Shown here: positions 24,601 through 31,172 of the stretch, piece by piece
Layout of the letters: each line of letters opens with the position of its first letter
Position numbering within the stretch: the stretch's first letter is position 1
DNA from: Oasisia sp. SBJ-2009
Taxonomy: Eukaryota > Annelida > Polychaeta > Sabellida > Siboglinidae
Direction: 5' to 3'
DNA: 64,000 bases
NCBI GenBank assembly: GCA_964017155.1
Contig: OZ024862.1
Coordinates: 43,475,219 to 43,539,218, forward strand
The notes under the pieces: model-generated
Told to the model about the DNA's origin: nothing
The model's database searches: none
Seen by the model: only the letters and a program-made list of their open reading frames with translations
Translations under genes and position numbers: made by a program

Positions 24601-24636
24601 AATCTTCTCCGCTTGAATTGTGTGCCATGTTGACAG
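1..24636 (-). CDS. CEP192: CEP192/SPD-2 centrosomal scaffold orthologue, N-terminal ~1,026 residues, 16 coding exons, 3' end outside window
   Basis: Join on the minus strand: 24628-24498, 23521-23378, 22723-22614, 21906-21556, 21091-20786, 20230-20108, 19609-19483, 18858-18711, 16562-16446, 14866-14675, 13743-13548, 12471-12403, 7669-7605, 6715-6512, 1833-1692, 651-1. Every junction is GT-AG and phase-consistent (3,076 nt, no stop). The family is identified from PVPMVASTVSR near the N-terminus, an acidic DEELMRFDEEFSDF stretch, RISIGTFMASRTEVLGG around residue 736, and FLNVSTISK near the window edge; each resembles vertebrate CEP192 in the same order. CEP192 is a pericentriolar scaffold that recruits PLK4 through acidic N-terminal segments and activates Aurora A and PLK1 for centriole duplication and spindle assembly. 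The product is acidic, Ser/Gly-rich and apparently disordered, as expected for this half; the C-terminal PapD-like domains would lie beyond base 1. The overall call is firm from linear motif order. Single exon borders are inferred from splice consensus. Confidence 0.88.
657..1190. repeat. minisatellite, unit ~22-24 bp, ACATGTGTACATGT core, CEP192 intron
   Basis: About 23 tandem copies built from ACAACACACATGTGTACATG-type units; length varies through extra AC pairs. Each unit contains the self-complementary ACATGTGTACATGT or a variant, so each copy can form a small hairpin. It abuts the acceptor of the exon at 1-651, so the usual pyrimidine tract is replaced by TGTTGTGTTG-type repeat. Long overlapping open frames here come only from the repeat. 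Confidence 0.95.
1692..1833 (-). CDS. CEP192: CEP192 exon, residues 762-809
   Basis: After TTCTTTGCAG, reads PTFGSKIVTPPDSHTPRPLL then HGLSDLTGDGSTCRGSG... and DVGDVE, with a GTAGGT donor. The junction with the previous exon gives S-R-P-T-F-G, like R-P-S-F-G directly after the SLGEFF-type motif in vertebrates, so no exon seems to be missing between them. Confidence 0.86.
1990..2302 (-). mobile_element. tRNA-derived SINE copy (minus orientation)
   Basis: Read on the minus strand it starts with a tRNA-like head (GTGCTCAGTGGTGGAGCG as A box; TTTCGAATCC at 2243-2252 as B box). It ends with the SINE-type tail around CTTTGAGCAATCC and TATATAAGAACTTACCTTT. The same sequence recurs at about 6870-7170 in the other orientation, so it is a dispersed family. 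Confidence 0.7.
2955..3235. repeat. dispersed repeat, copy A (second copy at 34760-35075)
   Basis: Shares long stretches with the second copy: CAGGGCTTTATGCAGGA, GATGTTAACTGTTAAGC, and the terminal CCGTCCAAATGACGGGTGGA, which is partly self-complementary. Unclassified interspersed family; no coding potential seen. Confidence 0.75.
3283..3612 (-). repeat. degenerate ~66-bp tandem repeat open on the minus strand (109 codons)
   Basis: Four units spaced 66, 69 and 63 bp apart (all multiples of three) encode K-S-[AST]-[IA]-P/S-V-like peptides on the minus strand: KSAIPVYSGLQER, KSAIPVSTALAKR, KSSASLTVCQER, KSTIPVFAALRNG. The frame stays open through all four. It lies in a CEP192 intron where the flanking exons already join cleanly, so it is probably not a constitutive exon. 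I cannot assign a function. Confidence 0.4.
3821..3845. repeat. (CA)n microsatellite
   Basis: About 12 uninterrupted CA pairs in a CEP192 intron. Confidence 0.95.
3846..6511. other. CEP192 intron sequence, no gene seen
   Basis: AT-rich intron with a short direct duplication (TATCAAGCAATTAACAATGA at about 5309 and 5339) and the SINE tail noted separately. I find no other supported exon or RNA gene. Confidence 0.6.
5560..5650 (-). mobile_element. SINE tail fragment
   Basis: The minus strand reads GTACAGCGCTGCGAGCAACG followed by ACGCTATATAAATGTCACG, the pattern of a SINE 3' tail ending in a simple repeat. No head is visible. Confidence 0.45.
6512..6715 (-). CDS. CEP192: CEP192 exon, residues 694-761, conserved RISIGTF motif
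   Basis: After GGTTGCAG, reads EDTVISPSSTDKLPPGWSF..., then RRRISIGTFMASRTEVLGG (about residues 735-752), with a GTGAGT donor. In phase 0. The motif matches the LRLSLGEFFAQRSEALG region of vertebrate CEP192 and is the strongest single piece of evidence for the gene's identity. Confidence 0.9.
6870..7170 (+). mobile_element. tRNA-derived SINE copy (plus orientation)
   Basis: The head carries GGTAGAGCTTCGGACTCTCG and GTGTTCGAATGC (A and B box remnants). The body shares ACAGGTCTGTCAGGGAAG and the tail shares CGCTATATAAGAACTTGCC with the copy at 1990-2302. It sits among short tandem copies of a CTAGTGAAACCTACAGG-type unit (about 6783-6880). Confidence 0.7.
7605..7669 (-). CDS. CEP192: CEP192 exon, residues 672-693
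   Basis: A 65-nt exon after ATGTTTCCAG with a GTAACC donor. Reads QGLAMLEKDTEVFFEEHVVA then Q. The spacing of acidic and aromatic residues (EVFFEEH) resembles the EEEFNKEH segment just before the conserved SLGEFF-like motif in vertebrate CEP192. Confidence 0.84.
7722..12376. repeat. large 29-bp minisatellite (~160 copies, 4.65 kb) in a CEP192 intron
   Basis: Near-head-to-tail 29-bp units built on the core GTGTCAACATGACAG followed by a variable AGAGTTT/AGGATTT and GTGATCTCA part. The left 300 bp is diverged; the rest is homogeneous. Higher-order duplications are visible: the block beginning CAGTGGCAACATGACAG near 8162 recurs near 9201 (offset 1,039 bp), and the marker ATGATCTGTG recurs at 10581, 11308 and 11854 (offsets 727 and 546 bp). 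It fills most of the intron between the exons at 12403 and 7669. Confidence 0.97.
12403..12471 (-). CDS. CEP192: CEP192 exon, residues 649-672
   Basis: A small 69-nt exon after TGGTTTTAG with a GTGAGA donor. Reads AADDERSEDGSEAALSDEF then MSA. Its donor lies about 27 bp from the end of the 29-bp minisatellite. Confidence 0.82.
12722..13340. repeat. 17-bp minisatellite (~36 copies) in a CEP192 intron
   Basis: The unit is ACACCATCAGACAGCTG with GTT/GCT variants. A longer interruption (AATGCAACCAACATACACTT) recurs at about 13122, 13187 and 13233, showing higher-order copying. Confidence 0.96.
13548..13743 (-). CDS. CEP192: CEP192 exon, residues 584-649, tryptophan-rich
   Basis: After GTGTTGACAG, reads SDWQTSTLGTSFDAPP..., EGWHTQAPPEGEGEARLWE, GGNWMGRDDLWNSSRTVW and DTDSATA, with a GTCAGT donor. 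Six Trp in 65 residues is unusual for a disordered scaffold and suggests short linear binding motifs. I could not match it to the Aurora A site of vertebrate CEP192 by eye. Confidence 0.84.
14050..14112 (+). mobile_element. SINE-like tail fragment
   Basis: GGCACTACATAAATGC followed by TTTTATTATTATTAC resembles the dispersed SINE tails in this window. It is short and lacks a head. Confidence 0.3.
14675..14866 (-). CDS. CEP192: CEP192 exon, residues 520-583
   Basis: After TGCCCTCAG, reads EEDQRDTNDTSSGTDQ..., SMFLKPTSSDASLAGDSAW and SMEQSTFNLGDL, ending VSYSQ before GTCAGT. In phase 0 at both ends. The 19-bp minisatellite starts about 15-20 bp upstream of its acceptor. Confidence 0.85.
14886..16240. 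repeat. 19-bp minisatellite (~70 copies) in a CEP192 intron
   Basis: The unit is close to CATGTATGTCAAGACACAC with CTTGTATG and GTCAGGAC variants. Because 19 is not a multiple of three and the unit has no stop in any plus frame, all three plus frames are open for about 1 kb, giving artefactual MSRHTLYVKTH-type peptides. The array starts about 15-20 bp upstream (gene sense) of the acceptor of the exon at 14675-14866. Confidence 0.97.
16446..16562 (-). CDS. CEP192: CEP192 exon, residues 481-519
   Basis: Reads PMGGDVLGETSRHVTFSNTT... to SGTSLDDDTLLQ in phase 0, with a GTGACG donor. Its acceptor (CACAGACTGCAG before CCAATG) is the first of a series of tandem copies of the same sequence reaching to 17135, so the true acceptor is taken as the one nearest the exon body. 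Confidence 0.8.
16558..17135. repeat. 43-bp minisatellite (12 copies) carrying a CEP192 3' splice site, with an inner (GCACA)n run
   Basis: Units start ATTGGCTGCAGTCTGTGACG and end in CACAACACAACACACAC; one or two units are shorter. The minus-strand reading of each unit contains CACAGACTGCAG followed by CCAATG, identical to the acceptor of the exon at 16446-16562, so the exon edge was amplified with the intron. A GCACA pentamer run fills about 17012-17090. Confidence 0.95.
17165..18205. mobile_element. piggyBac-type nonautonomous element (1,041 bp) with TTAA target sites
   Basis: The left end CCCTGCAGGTGACCA (17165-17179) and the right end TGGTCACCTGCAGGG (18191-18205) are perfect 15-bp terminal inverted repeats, each flanked by TTAA (17161-17164 and 18206-18209). 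TTAA duplication with CCCT-type ends is the piggyBac signature. The inside has a 145-codon open frame (17311-17748) with no transposase motif I can recognise and a GC-richer patch containing AAAATGGCGGCCGG; it looks like a deletion derivative or MITE. Confidence 0.85.
18711..18858 (-). CDS. CEP192: CEP192 exon, residues 431-480
   Basis: After TTCTAACAG, reads DLLLSSLSPPPMLPPGNQ then DMARGLGYLLVGLSDDHTLL and DTDDHLE, with a GTGAGT donor. It is more hydrophobic than its neighbours (GLGYLLVGL), so it may be a short helical binding segment. Confidence 0.84.
19483..19609 (-). CDS. CEP192: CEP192 exon, residues 389-431
   Basis: After GCCATCAG, reads LEGTNTEENDSSVRQAGEGG then a glycine-rich run (GDGGGGGDGSSGHG), with a GTGGGT donor. 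Low complexity; GC-rich compared with its introns. Confidence 0.82.
19620..19740. repeat. short tandem repeat, ~45 bp unit, about 3 copies
   Basis: Repeats of GTGGCTACAGCACACA plus CATCATCAAA in a CEP192 intron just upstream (gene sense) of the exon at 19483-19609. Confidence 0.7.
20108..20230 (-). CDS. CEP192: CEP192 exon, residues 348-389
   Basis: After GTGCCAG, reads QAPSPPHRLDSMYFKQKP... then an acidic GGDGEEEGDHSPSSLFD and a GTAAGC donor. Two bases complete Ala from the previous exon; one base is passed on. Confidence 0.84.
20351..20403. repeat. perfect 23-bp inverted repeat with 7-nt loop
   Basis: Arms 20351-20373 (GATGACAATGACTGCAGACC...) and 20381-20403 are exact reverse complements; the loop is TACTGTT. 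It lies in a CEP192 intron. Confidence 0.9.
20786..21091 (-). CDS. CEP192: CEP192 exon, residues 246-348, strongly acidic segment
   Basis: Begins after TTATTTGAAG and ends before GTAGGT. Highly acidic: EEDGDLTAHEVCLSDEELM, RFDEEFSDFDVT, NDDDNQLFPEDDRGDW. In vertebrate CEP192 an acidic N-terminal block binds the cryptic polo-box of PLK4; this exon is the best positional and compositional equivalent. The later part is Gly/Gln/Ser-rich. Confidence 0.88.
21556..21906 (-). CDS. CEP192: CEP192 exon, residues 129-246
   Basis: A 351-nt exon after TTGTTGCAG with a GTGAGT donor. It reads ELCSSVLYYEGSPAQSR..., then a Q/D/E-rich stretch including QSLTPDEGMDILCEADQ and LSQWDDRFMR, ending GALFQALGQSE. It is the largest internal exon here. 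No named domain; probably disordered linker before the acidic block of the next exon. Confidence 0.88.
22614..22723 (-). CDS. CEP192: CEP192 exon, residues 92-129
   Basis: Follows TTGAGCAG and reads ASTIRRVDCDPLDGENG... to SLGILSLDNMA, with a GTGAGG donor. Only this frame is open and it fits both neighbours (1 base in, 1 base out). Confidence 0.82.
22930..22978 (+). mobile_element. SINE-like tail fragment
   Basis: GTGGCACTTTATAAACTAG followed by ATACTATTATTAG has the same tail architecture as the other SINE fragments; no head is visible. Confidence 0.3.
23378..23521 (-). CDS. CEP192: CEP192 exon, residues 44-92
   Basis: Opens after CTTGTAG and reads PPWHGDVGSFLDQSS... then PNIPVVDDTCPRPPSY, ending TCTAG before GTGAGG. 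One base completes the Gly codon from the previous exon and two are passed on. Serine-rich and disordered, with no catalytic motif. Confidence 0.82.
24403..24461. repeat. 28-bp inverted repeat, one mismatch, 3-nt loop
   Basis: Arms 24403-24430 and 24434-24461 (AATTAGTTCAGTGCATCGAC... and its complement) differ at one position. It lies about 36 bp inside the CEP192 intron after the donor of the exon at 24498. Confidence 0.9.
24498..24636 (-). CDS. CEP192: CEP192 exon, residues 1-44, putative start codon
   Basis: The acceptor TTTCAG is followed by CTGTCAACATGG. The ATG at 24628 has A at -3 and G at +4, a good initiation context. It encodes MAHNSSGEDSVR... and ends ...PMVASTVSRHLAH with two bases carried over the GTGGGT donor. 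The PVPMVASTVSR stretch resembles the N-terminal PVAVSTLAR of vertebrate CEP192. If an upstream exon is used, the frame could continue through this ATG. Confidence 0.8.
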
Positions 24637-26249
24637 CTGAAACACAACACTGCAGCAAGTCATACCAGTGCATCTTTGTTATCACTGGATCAATCGTATT
24701 TCTCTGGCTACAGGAACTGAAATAAAAATTCTGATTTGTTTTATGTTCACCTTCGTTTTATGCTCGGTGGACAATGCCTCCATCAGCATGAGCAGTCGTA
24801 ATTACAGACCACAGCCATTGTCTTTGACCACTAATTGCCCCCATGTATCAGTGAAGCATTGCATATGCCCAATAGTCTTAGTCACAGTACACATACATGC
24901 ATGAATGCTTTAGAAGTATGTTGCAATAGTTGTCTCAGCTGGTAGCTTGTATATCATGGTGACTATCAGTTGGTCTACAACTATATAGCAATGTCTTACA
25001 AAAACACTAAAAAGCAAGTTCCGGTAAAATACAAATGTCCATATTTTAGCTGCTGATATAGTAATCCGTGCTATGCTCACAATACAGTTAGATGTAAAAT
25101 TAATGTTCAACAAAACAGTTTTAAACTTGCAATAATGTCAATATTACCCAGAAAGAATTATGTTTGGCAGCAACACAGGCATTCTCTATTAATTTTTTAT
25201 TAATGCTGTTCACACTTCACACCAATCACCACAGGAAAGTTAACAAACAAGTCAACAAATTGTGTTTATACCTCTACAGGGAATGTAACAACGTGCTGCA
25301 TTTTGCTGAATACTGATAACATTTTATTTAATAGAGAATCAAAGAGCCCAATAACATACACATCATTAAACAGAGACATTGGCCACGAACTCCCACCAGT
25401 CATGTGCCAGCTTGTGTCACATGACGTAGGTCATGTGACACGACCGTAAAATTCAGTTTGCTGAAGAACGCTGTAAGATCCAGCCAAAATATACAGAGAA
25501 AACAAAAAAGTTTCTTATACAAAAAATTTGTGAATACTACACTTCATAACTTTATAAGTCAGAAACCAACTGGGTCCATTTAATCATTTGCCCGGCTTCT
25601 GTCCCATCTCACTTTCTGCCTCTATTAATAAATATCTTTGCAACAAAGTTATTTCAAATTAAAATGGAGTAAACAGGTTTTTGACATAGTTTTATTGCCG
25701 ATGCAGACTAGTGTGCTAAATCGATGATAATTATGTAAAAAAGACTATATATTATATAAAGGCTTAATTCAATTTAGATTGTAAGCACCTTTTAACACTA
25801 ATCACCTCATGAAACTTAACAAAAAGCCTGTTATAGACATACAGAGAATGCCTTATGTTTTGTGCTACATTAAATGATTTTTAATACAATGCTGCAACTT
25901 TAATTGTTCGAGGCCTTACTTAAATAAAAGTTTAAGTACGTAGATCCCCGCATGTCATAAACTGCACAAAAAGCCACTAGCCAATTTCAGTCAACAACTT
26001 ATCCAACTTCAAGTGAACTGCAACTATCTGAACGGACTCGGTCTCCAATATTAAACTCGGTATCGAGCCGCTGAGGGATACCATTACTCACAGTCACTAG
26101 TCTAGTGTCAGTGACTAGACTGCAGTGCCAGTGCAGTGGGTACATCTTTACAAAACTTACAAAAGTCAAAACCGGTTGCAAAGCGTGACAACTTTGCCTT
26201 GGATCCTGTTGTACACAAAACGGCACACCTAACTATTACAAATTACATT

Positions 26250-26430
26250 ATCTGCATATCGAAGGACTTTGCATATATATGAAAACTACGCGCTGTACGT
26301 CAAAACAACATTCTCACGGCAAGATTCCAAACTTCGTTCGCGAAATCCGCCATTTAAAATGTTTCGCGCTTCCGCACGTAATCGAACGGAATAATATCAT
26401 TGGTTGATGAAAAGACAACCAGACGCGCCC
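26250..26430 (-). promoter_or_regulatory. probable promoter / 5' UTR region of the CEP192 orthologue
   Basis: A short CpG-containing patch (motifs such as CGCGAACG, GCGCGAAAC, ACGTGCGG read on the minus strand) stands out from the AT-rich surroundings, upstream of all CEP192 exons. It is an inferred 5' end; no TATA box or transcript evidence is available. Confidence 0.35.
26318..26353 (-). CDS. candidate first coding exon of the CEP192 orthologue (uncertain)
   Basis: In a CpG-richer patch, a minus-strand ATG at 26353 opens MADFANEVWNLA and runs to a possible donor (GCC then GTGAGA at 26317). Vertebrate CEP192 proteins begin with a similar MEDF. However, this exon would end in phase 0, while the next firm exon at 24636 needs one carried base to reach the CEP192 frame. 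Either a small exon lies between them (for example around 26156-26200, which has acceptor and GTAAGT donor-like ends and could supply that phase) or translation starts at 24628. Confidence 0.35.
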
Positions 26431-26439
26431 TCATGCGAT

Positions 26440-28302
26440 GAACATGAATACCGTAAATGTTCTTATTGGTGAACAGTGTGCGTTCCCGAGAGGATCCGAT
26501 ATGTCAAAACCTATGCTATCATACATAAATATTATTTTGGTAAGTTTAAGAAATAACAACAATCAGTGCAATACACCCTAACTACATGTATCACAACAGC
26601 TTAACTTCCAGACTAAACATAGTACAGAAGAGGCTATACTCAAATACAGGAATTAGCGTAGTATTATATTCATGTTTTTTGGATGCGTCCAAAGCTTTTG
26701 GTAGTGTAAATCATTATGTTCTATTTGAGAAACTTATCAAGTGAGGCATACCTGTGTATATAATTATAATTGAATACTACATACAAAGTGCAATGTCAAA
26801 AATTATGTCATATCACAAACTGTTGTAATTTAGAGTTGTTATGTACAGGTAGTATATTTACACCACAACACATCAACACATAGTGATTTTAGTGTATTGT
26901 TTAGCTATGCTAATGCAGTCATAATAGTGTTTTGATAATATAACTAGAGGCTTTCATTATTCTGATAAATATTCCGTTTGCAAAAACAAAACTATTGATT
27001 TTGTTATACAATATTTTATAGGATGTTTGCATTTAGTTTTCCATAGAATTATATAGAATAGTCTATAGGATTTTACTATAGAAAACCATAGGATATTGCC
27101 TATAGAAAATAATATTCTATAGAAAACCATAGGATATTTCGTAGTTTTCTATGGAATACTTCCTATATACAGGGAATATCCTACAGAACATTTCCTATAG
27201 AATTGTTAAACAAATCTTTAGAAAACTATAGAAAATATTATATTGACTGTCTATTGACGTTTAATTCTTCACATTGTCACGAACCAGAATACGTATCGGA
27301 CATGTTGATTCATATAAACCACGCATGATTAAAATCACAGAATGATCTAACACTTATCATGACTTTGTGACTTTCGCTCTCAGTACAAAAACAGGGCTCT
27401 ATGATAATAATAATATTTATTATTTATAAAGCACAATAGCCAGCATGTTCAAAGTGTTGTATAATAACATATGAAATTACTCATTAATTTAAGTGTGCAT
27501 GATTAAAATCACAGAATGATCTAACACTTATCATGACTTTGTGACTTTCGCTCTCACTACAAAAACAGGGCTCTATGATAATAATAATATTTATTATTTA
27601 TAAAGCACAATAGCCAGCATGTTCAAAGTGTTGTATAATAACATATGAAATTACTCATTAATTTAAGTGTTATAAAATAATAATAATAAATATAACCGTC
27701 AAAATTATGTTCAGATAAATAAGTATACACATTAAATTAATCATATTAAAACTGTTAATAATTTATTAAACATAGTAAATAAGTAAAGTAGATGACTAGA
27801 AAAACCTAAAACTAATTATTACACTATTTACATGTGAAACACATACTAAACATTCGCACAAATAAATAAATACCGACAAAAACAATACATCATTTTTATG
27901 TATAAAAATACACATGTGCTGCGAGATACGGTGCGTACGAATCGTGACTTCTGAATGACTTCTGCTTCTGCAGTGTACATACCCGGAGTGTTTAATATGA
28001 ACTATGTGTAAATGCAGCCATAATCTACAGAGGGCCACTTTGACACATCATCTATCCATTCCGTCCTGTCAGTGTCAATTAAGCCTCCAAGCTGTACGAG
28101 TCTGGGACATCTAACCCGATAATGACAGTTTCTGCGCTACAGCGATTCAACGACACACTGTCAAGATGGTTGATTTGGTCAGCCAAGTGTGCCATTACTC
28201 ACATATATCCATGCACAAAAAAAGAACTAATTAATAACAGTTATAACAGCCACAAAACGAACGACTAACCAACATAACACAGCACTCCCCGGCTAATACC
28301 CC
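26440..28302. other. intergenic sequence between CEP192 and MTSS1, no gene seen
   Basis: AT-rich. It contains a cluster of TATAGAAAACCATAGGATAT-like direct and inverted motifs (27030-27235) and the 174-bp tandem duplication listed separately. No supported exon. Confidence 0.55.
27323..27670. repeat. 174-bp tandem duplication containing a SINE-like tail
   Basis: Copies at 27323-27496 and 27497-27670 differ at about one base (CTCAGTAC versus CTCACTAC). Each contains, on the minus strand, CACTTTGAACATGC and TGTGCTTTATAAATAATAAA, similar to SINE tails elsewhere in the window. The near identity implies a recent event. Confidence 0.93.
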
Positions 28303-29690
28303 AGTCACACATACCGGTAGGCAAAGACTAGTTCGCGACCACCTAGCGACGAAATTGTCGGCGACCACTGAAGACCACTAACGATCGTCGGCGGAAAAAT
28401 GGCTAGCAGTCACACATATTTGTAGTCGGCGACCACTATAGGACCGATCGTAACCAATCGGCAAAGATTTGTCGCCGTATGGTCGCCGTAAGGTCGGCGA
28501 TGGTTGGCGATGGTCGGAGACCACCGACGGTGGTCGGCGACAGTCGCAGGGAGATCGCCTGATAAACGCAGACCTGTCGCCGAGCATTAAAGTTGCATTC
28601 TGACTTCCGCCATGTTTAAAGTACAATTTCCCAGTAAACCAGCATTCCCCATACACTATATATTGTTTTCCTATCAACTTATTTTCACATAATATGCCAT
28701 TTTAAGATAAAAAGCAGCAAAAGACGAAAAATTATTCCGGTGAGCCTCACCAGTTAGAATTCTCTGATTGGTTTAGACCTCGATGAAGGGAATTCCAGTG
28801 AAAAGCGCTGTCGGGAAACCACACTAGGGCCACACTAAAAGGCGGATCACAATTGGCAGACCGCACGGAAACGACATACCACATTCACAAAGATGCCACC
28901 GCTCGATACGCTCCATATTTACGGCATGTCCAGTTGCCCACATACAAACTATCGCTGGCTACGCGCCTGTACGGCCAATGGCTAATTGAGGATGATTTTA
29001 ATAACTAGGGTATTGTTGCCTAGTGGCGCCTCTAGCGACTAACGTGGATATGTGGAACCGCCTTTTAGTTTGCCCCATCGTTTACTTACGTTGACCGGAG
29101 AGTTCCGATAGTAAAAATAGATCGACTTTTGGGAAACTCCAGAGCCGTTGTTTGTTGCAAACTTATATTTGCTCAAATAACGCATAAAACCACATAGTGA
29201 GACATGTGGTAGGAAGTATACTAATAAGCAAATATCGGTCATGGTGTACATTTACTTTTCTAAAATGCGTTAAAAAGGGGAAATTATGTCAGAATGCAAC
29301 TTTAAAGACCATACGGCGGTAGTCTCACGGCGGAAATCAGATAATTTTGGGTGGTCGCCGACTGGTCTTTAGGTGGTCTTTAGCAGTCGGCGACCATGGT
29401 CGCCCATCAGTCGGCGACCTTAGTGACCGCAGACTGCATAAGACCACCTAAAGACCAGTACAGACTACTGTAAACCGCCGTACGGCAGTCGCCGCCCGAT
29501 AAAAGACTACCGGCGCCATTTCTGCGACCAACTGGTCGCAGAGAGGTATTTGGTGCATGCAGCAAATACCTCTCTACGACCAGTTGATCGCAGAGACGTC
29601 GCCGTAACCCCCCAAAACCACTAGTGATCGTCAGTGACCATCGCACGGAGGTCGCCGACCATCAGAAGACTACCGAAGACTACCAACTAT
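28303..29690. mobile_element. foldback-like GC-rich composite repeat
   Basis: Two GC-rich arms (28303-28604 and 29288-29690) are full of GTCGCCGAC / GGTCGGCGAC motifs in opposite orientation. At their inner edges is a perfect 18-bp inverted pair, TTAAAGTTGCATTCTGAC at 28587-28604 and its complement at 29288-29305. The centre is ordinary sequence. The right arm holds a hairpin with about 31-bp arms (29521-29551 and 29563-29593, two mismatches). It looks like a foldback or long-TIR nonautonomous transposon; no transposase or clear target duplication seen. Confidence 0.55.
29520..29593. repeat. hairpin, arms ~31 bp, inside the foldback-like element
   Basis: CTGCGACCAACTGGTCGCAG at the left and its near complement at the right flank a GTGCATGCAG centre, with two mismatches. 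GACCAACTGGTC in the left arm is itself near-palindromic. Confidence 0.85.
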
Positions 29691-30269
29691 TTGGAAATGG
29701 ACAATACATAACCACCATAAAATTACTTTTTGGCTTTACCAAGAAGCTGACATTGATGTTTAGTCATGTCTTGTGGGGGATAGATCATGGTACTTAATAG
29801 TGGCCGTAGCTAGTTTTTGATGTTGGAATATAGAACAATGAATACATATATAACAGGTTGGAAATTGGCATAATTTAATGGCAAAAATTGTATGCATATC
29901 AGGCATACCCACAGTGTACATGTCTAGCATGAAAATGTTTTACACACTGTTGTATACATAGCATATAAGTAAGATCAAATATAATAATGATTCTATATGC
30001 AAACAACTTTGTTTTGTCATGCTAAAAGATAGAAATGCGGTGTGCGCCCTGTCGAGTTCTCTGACGTAATAATTGCAACTGTTGGTTAATTAATGCGCTA
30101 CTATATCATGACACAATTTCCCCCCTCTTATAAGGCCACCACTTCAGCAAATCTGTATTTTTTTTATTTAAAAAGCATGTAGATGTAATTGCGAATGAAA
30201 ACGAAAGCATTTTCGAGTGTGGCAGTTCTCTACCTATGGTAATTAGCAGCATGATCAGAGCGGGATGTT

Positions 30270-31100
30270 TGTGGCCACAGCATAGCGCAGCAACGCTGTG
30301 CGTGTGACTACGCAGTAGACAACGAAATCGCAGCGGGTGTATTGTCCTCGCCTTCACCCTCTTCGCTCGAGCTAGCGGCGTCATCCCCGACCGCCGCCAA
30401 CTTGACATGCGGCTGCCGATTGGCCAGGTGGCTGGTAATGAGAGGTGGACATGTGGCCGCGTATTCCTGGTGGCCGTCAGCGAGGAGGACCTTATAAGAA
30501 ATGGATTACTGCATTACGCTAATACAAAATGGTTTATTGGTGGATGCGCGAAACCCACAACGCAACGAACAACCAAAATTCTCTTTGCTGCATACATAAC
30601 TTCGCCGAGAAGACGTGTGGGGCTGAAAAGTGCTGCCACCTCACGGAGCCTGGGTAATCGCGGCTAGGCTAAAACATCAATATTTAGTTGCCTACTATGC
30701 CAGTAGGAGACTGCACTGGAATCACCGAGTCAAGTTCATTTTTGGAAAGGGGTGTAGCTTAGCACCTGCCACGAGCCAATCGGCGTTTCTGTTTTGGCAC
30801 ATGATGTCCTGTCTCACTTGTCATCTGGCTCGTCTCGTTCCTTTATGAAACACGTTTCGATGGACCATTGGATTTTGTTACAAACAACCACTAGTAGGCG
30901 ACAACATGTTGGCGAAATGGATAATACTGCACCATTGGATTGTATATGAGCCGTTAGCAGTAAAGTTGTGTACACCGTTAGCGTTTTAATATTTAGATGG
31001 ACCAAAGCTTTCGAGACGACGCTTGCGGTTTAGGCGAGTGCTTGAACCGAGCAATATCTTGACGGACTAGTTTCGAAAGCTGTCAGCCCCTGGATTTACC
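30270..31100 (+). promoter_or_regulatory. probable promoter / 5' UTR region of the MTSS1 orthologue
   Basis: GC- and CpG-richer than its surroundings, with GCCGATTGGCC (CCAAT-type) at about 30413-30423. The sequence before the ATG (TTCGAGACGACGCTTGCGG at about 31011) is CpG-containing and free of repeats. The transcription start cannot be placed. Confidence 0.35.
30308..30505 (-). other. short open frame with acidic tail, status unknown
   Basis: The minus strand is open for 65 codons to a stop at 30308-30310: SISYKVLLADGHQEYAATC..., PPLITSHLANRQPHVKLAAV, then GDDAASSSEEGEGEDNTP. There is no ATG; a TAA precedes it. The composition looks protein-like (VLLADG, acidic tail), possibly a transposase-derived C-terminus or a spliced 3' exon, but I recognise no family. 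Confidence 0.2.
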
Positions 31101-31172
31101 ATGGATTGCAATTTAGACAAAGAATGCAGCGCCCTCGGTGGCCTGTTTCAGCAGATAATTAATGATATGAAA
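31101..31172 (+). CDS. MTSS1: MTSS1 exon 1 (coding), residues 1-24
   Basis: The ATG at 31101 has the context TTACCATGG (A at -3, G at +4). Encodes [20 protein letters not shown] then NDMK, with a GTAAGT donor in phase 0. In the family, this is helix 1 of the I-BAR domain. Confidence 0.92.
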
